From contig CP070666.1 in NCBI GenBank assembly GCA_020351775.1, positions 3,871,055 through 3,907,460 of the forward strand: DNA of 36,406 nt. Reading direction: 5' to 3'. The translations under genes were made by a program, and so were the position numbers. The notes under the pieces were generated by a model, which was given only the letters and a program-made list of their open reading frames with translations, was not told where the DNA came from and searched no databases. Origin of the DNA: Gemmatimonadota bacterium (GTDB taxonomy: Bacteria > Gemmatimonadota > Gemmatimonadetes > Gemmatimonadales > GWC2-71-9). Numbering within the stretch: position 1 is the first letter of the stretch; every line of letters starts with the position of its first letter. Positions 36,157-36,406 of this stretch are shown here, in pieces.

Positions 36157-36406
36157 ATGCCGGGACGCTTCAGCGACCCTCCGCCCGCGGTCACCCGGAA
36201 TTCGTCACGGCGGTTCAACTGCCATGCGTCCTCGTTGTGACCGGGATCCATCGGCTCCTCTTCACCCCGGGACCTCACGGTGATCCGCGACTCATCGATG
36301 CCACGATCCACCATGAACTGCTTCACCGCGACAGCACGACGCATTCCCAGAGCCATGTTGTACTCATCAGTGCCCCGCTCATCGCAGTGACCGGTGATTT
36401 CGAGCT
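36153..36406 (-). CDS. pal: Peptidoglycan-associated lipoprotein Pal, C-terminal part
   Basis: OmpA-like domain that binds the meso-diaminopimelate peptide of peptidoglycan, anchoring the outer membrane. The visible 84 codons, open to the window edge, read [20 protein letters not shown], then [30 protein letters not shown] and end near NRRDEFRV. The [12 protein letters not shown] motif with the Asp-Glu-Arg and the downstream NRRDE arginine are the Pal signatures. The signal peptide and the first half of the domain lie beyond position 36406. It heads the segment pal-cpoB-tatC-lptD; tolB and the rest of the Tol genes would be expected upstream, outside the window. Confidence 0.95.
   Translation of the reverse strand, partial: LEITGHCDERGTDEYNMALGMRRAVAVKQFMVDRGIDESRITVRSRGEEEPMDPGHNEDAWQLNRRDEFRVTAGGGSLKRPGM

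Noticed and set aside
1..36406. CRISPR array, tRNA, rRNA, insertion sequence or phage genes
   Set aside because: No regularly spaced repeats, cloverleaf-like intergenic segments, transposase or phage motifs were found on either strand.

Overview
The window is about 60% GC by eye and densely packed with bacterial housekeeping genes, nearly all on the minus strand. LptD, Pal, CpoB, TatA/TatC, a type IV pilus retraction ATPase and two lipoprotein signals point to a Gram-negative (diderm) bacterium with pili. The gene content and the large acidic TPR proteins suggest a Gemmatimonadota-like lineage, but that placement is inference. I see no CRISPR array, tRNA, rRNA, insertion sequence or phage gene. 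Many starts are GTG or TTG, and many neighbours overlap by 4 or 8 bases, so translational coupling is probably common.

Layout. 1-8471 (minus): recA, recX, alaS, a small unknown gene, a PHP-family phosphatase, a short-chain dehydrogenase, a CCA-adding/poly(A) polymerase-type enzyme, and the start of rarA, cut by the window edge. Replication repair (RecA, RecX, RarA) and tRNA maturation/charging (Cca, AlaS) are mixed here. 8472-8809 is a gene-free stretch upstream of recA with a LexA-like direct repeat at its far end.

8810-19749 (minus): in reading order a large acidic TPR protein, aroQ, an M24 aminopeptidase, efp, accB, pilT, accC, comB, ftsK and yraN. The order aroQ-pepP/Q-efp-accB-accC is a known conserved bacterial block. 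The pilT-type gene wedged between accB and accC is the odd element.

19901-21769 is the only plus-strand gene: a PpiD/SurA-like periplasmic folding factor, with a recognisable promoter and terminator. It converges on a minus-strand group (23398-26085 TPR scaffold, polyprenyl synthase, DUF4321-like membrane protein, tatA).

26110-30565 (minus) is a hutH-hutU-hutI operon for histidine breakdown to formiminoglutamate, with 4-base overlaps between genes. Its leader (30566-30672) contains a strong Shine-Dalgarno, an ATG-TAG start-stop, and two hairpins, an arrangement that could be an attenuator. 30673-31557 is an unknown lipoprotein. 31804-36406 (minus) is an envelope operon pal-cpoB-tatC-lptD.

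The observations I would check first are the hut leader, the hairpin element it shares with the ppiD terminator, the LexA-like repeat upstream of recA, the pilT insertion in accBC, and the pair of dumbbell-shaped acidic TPR proteins.
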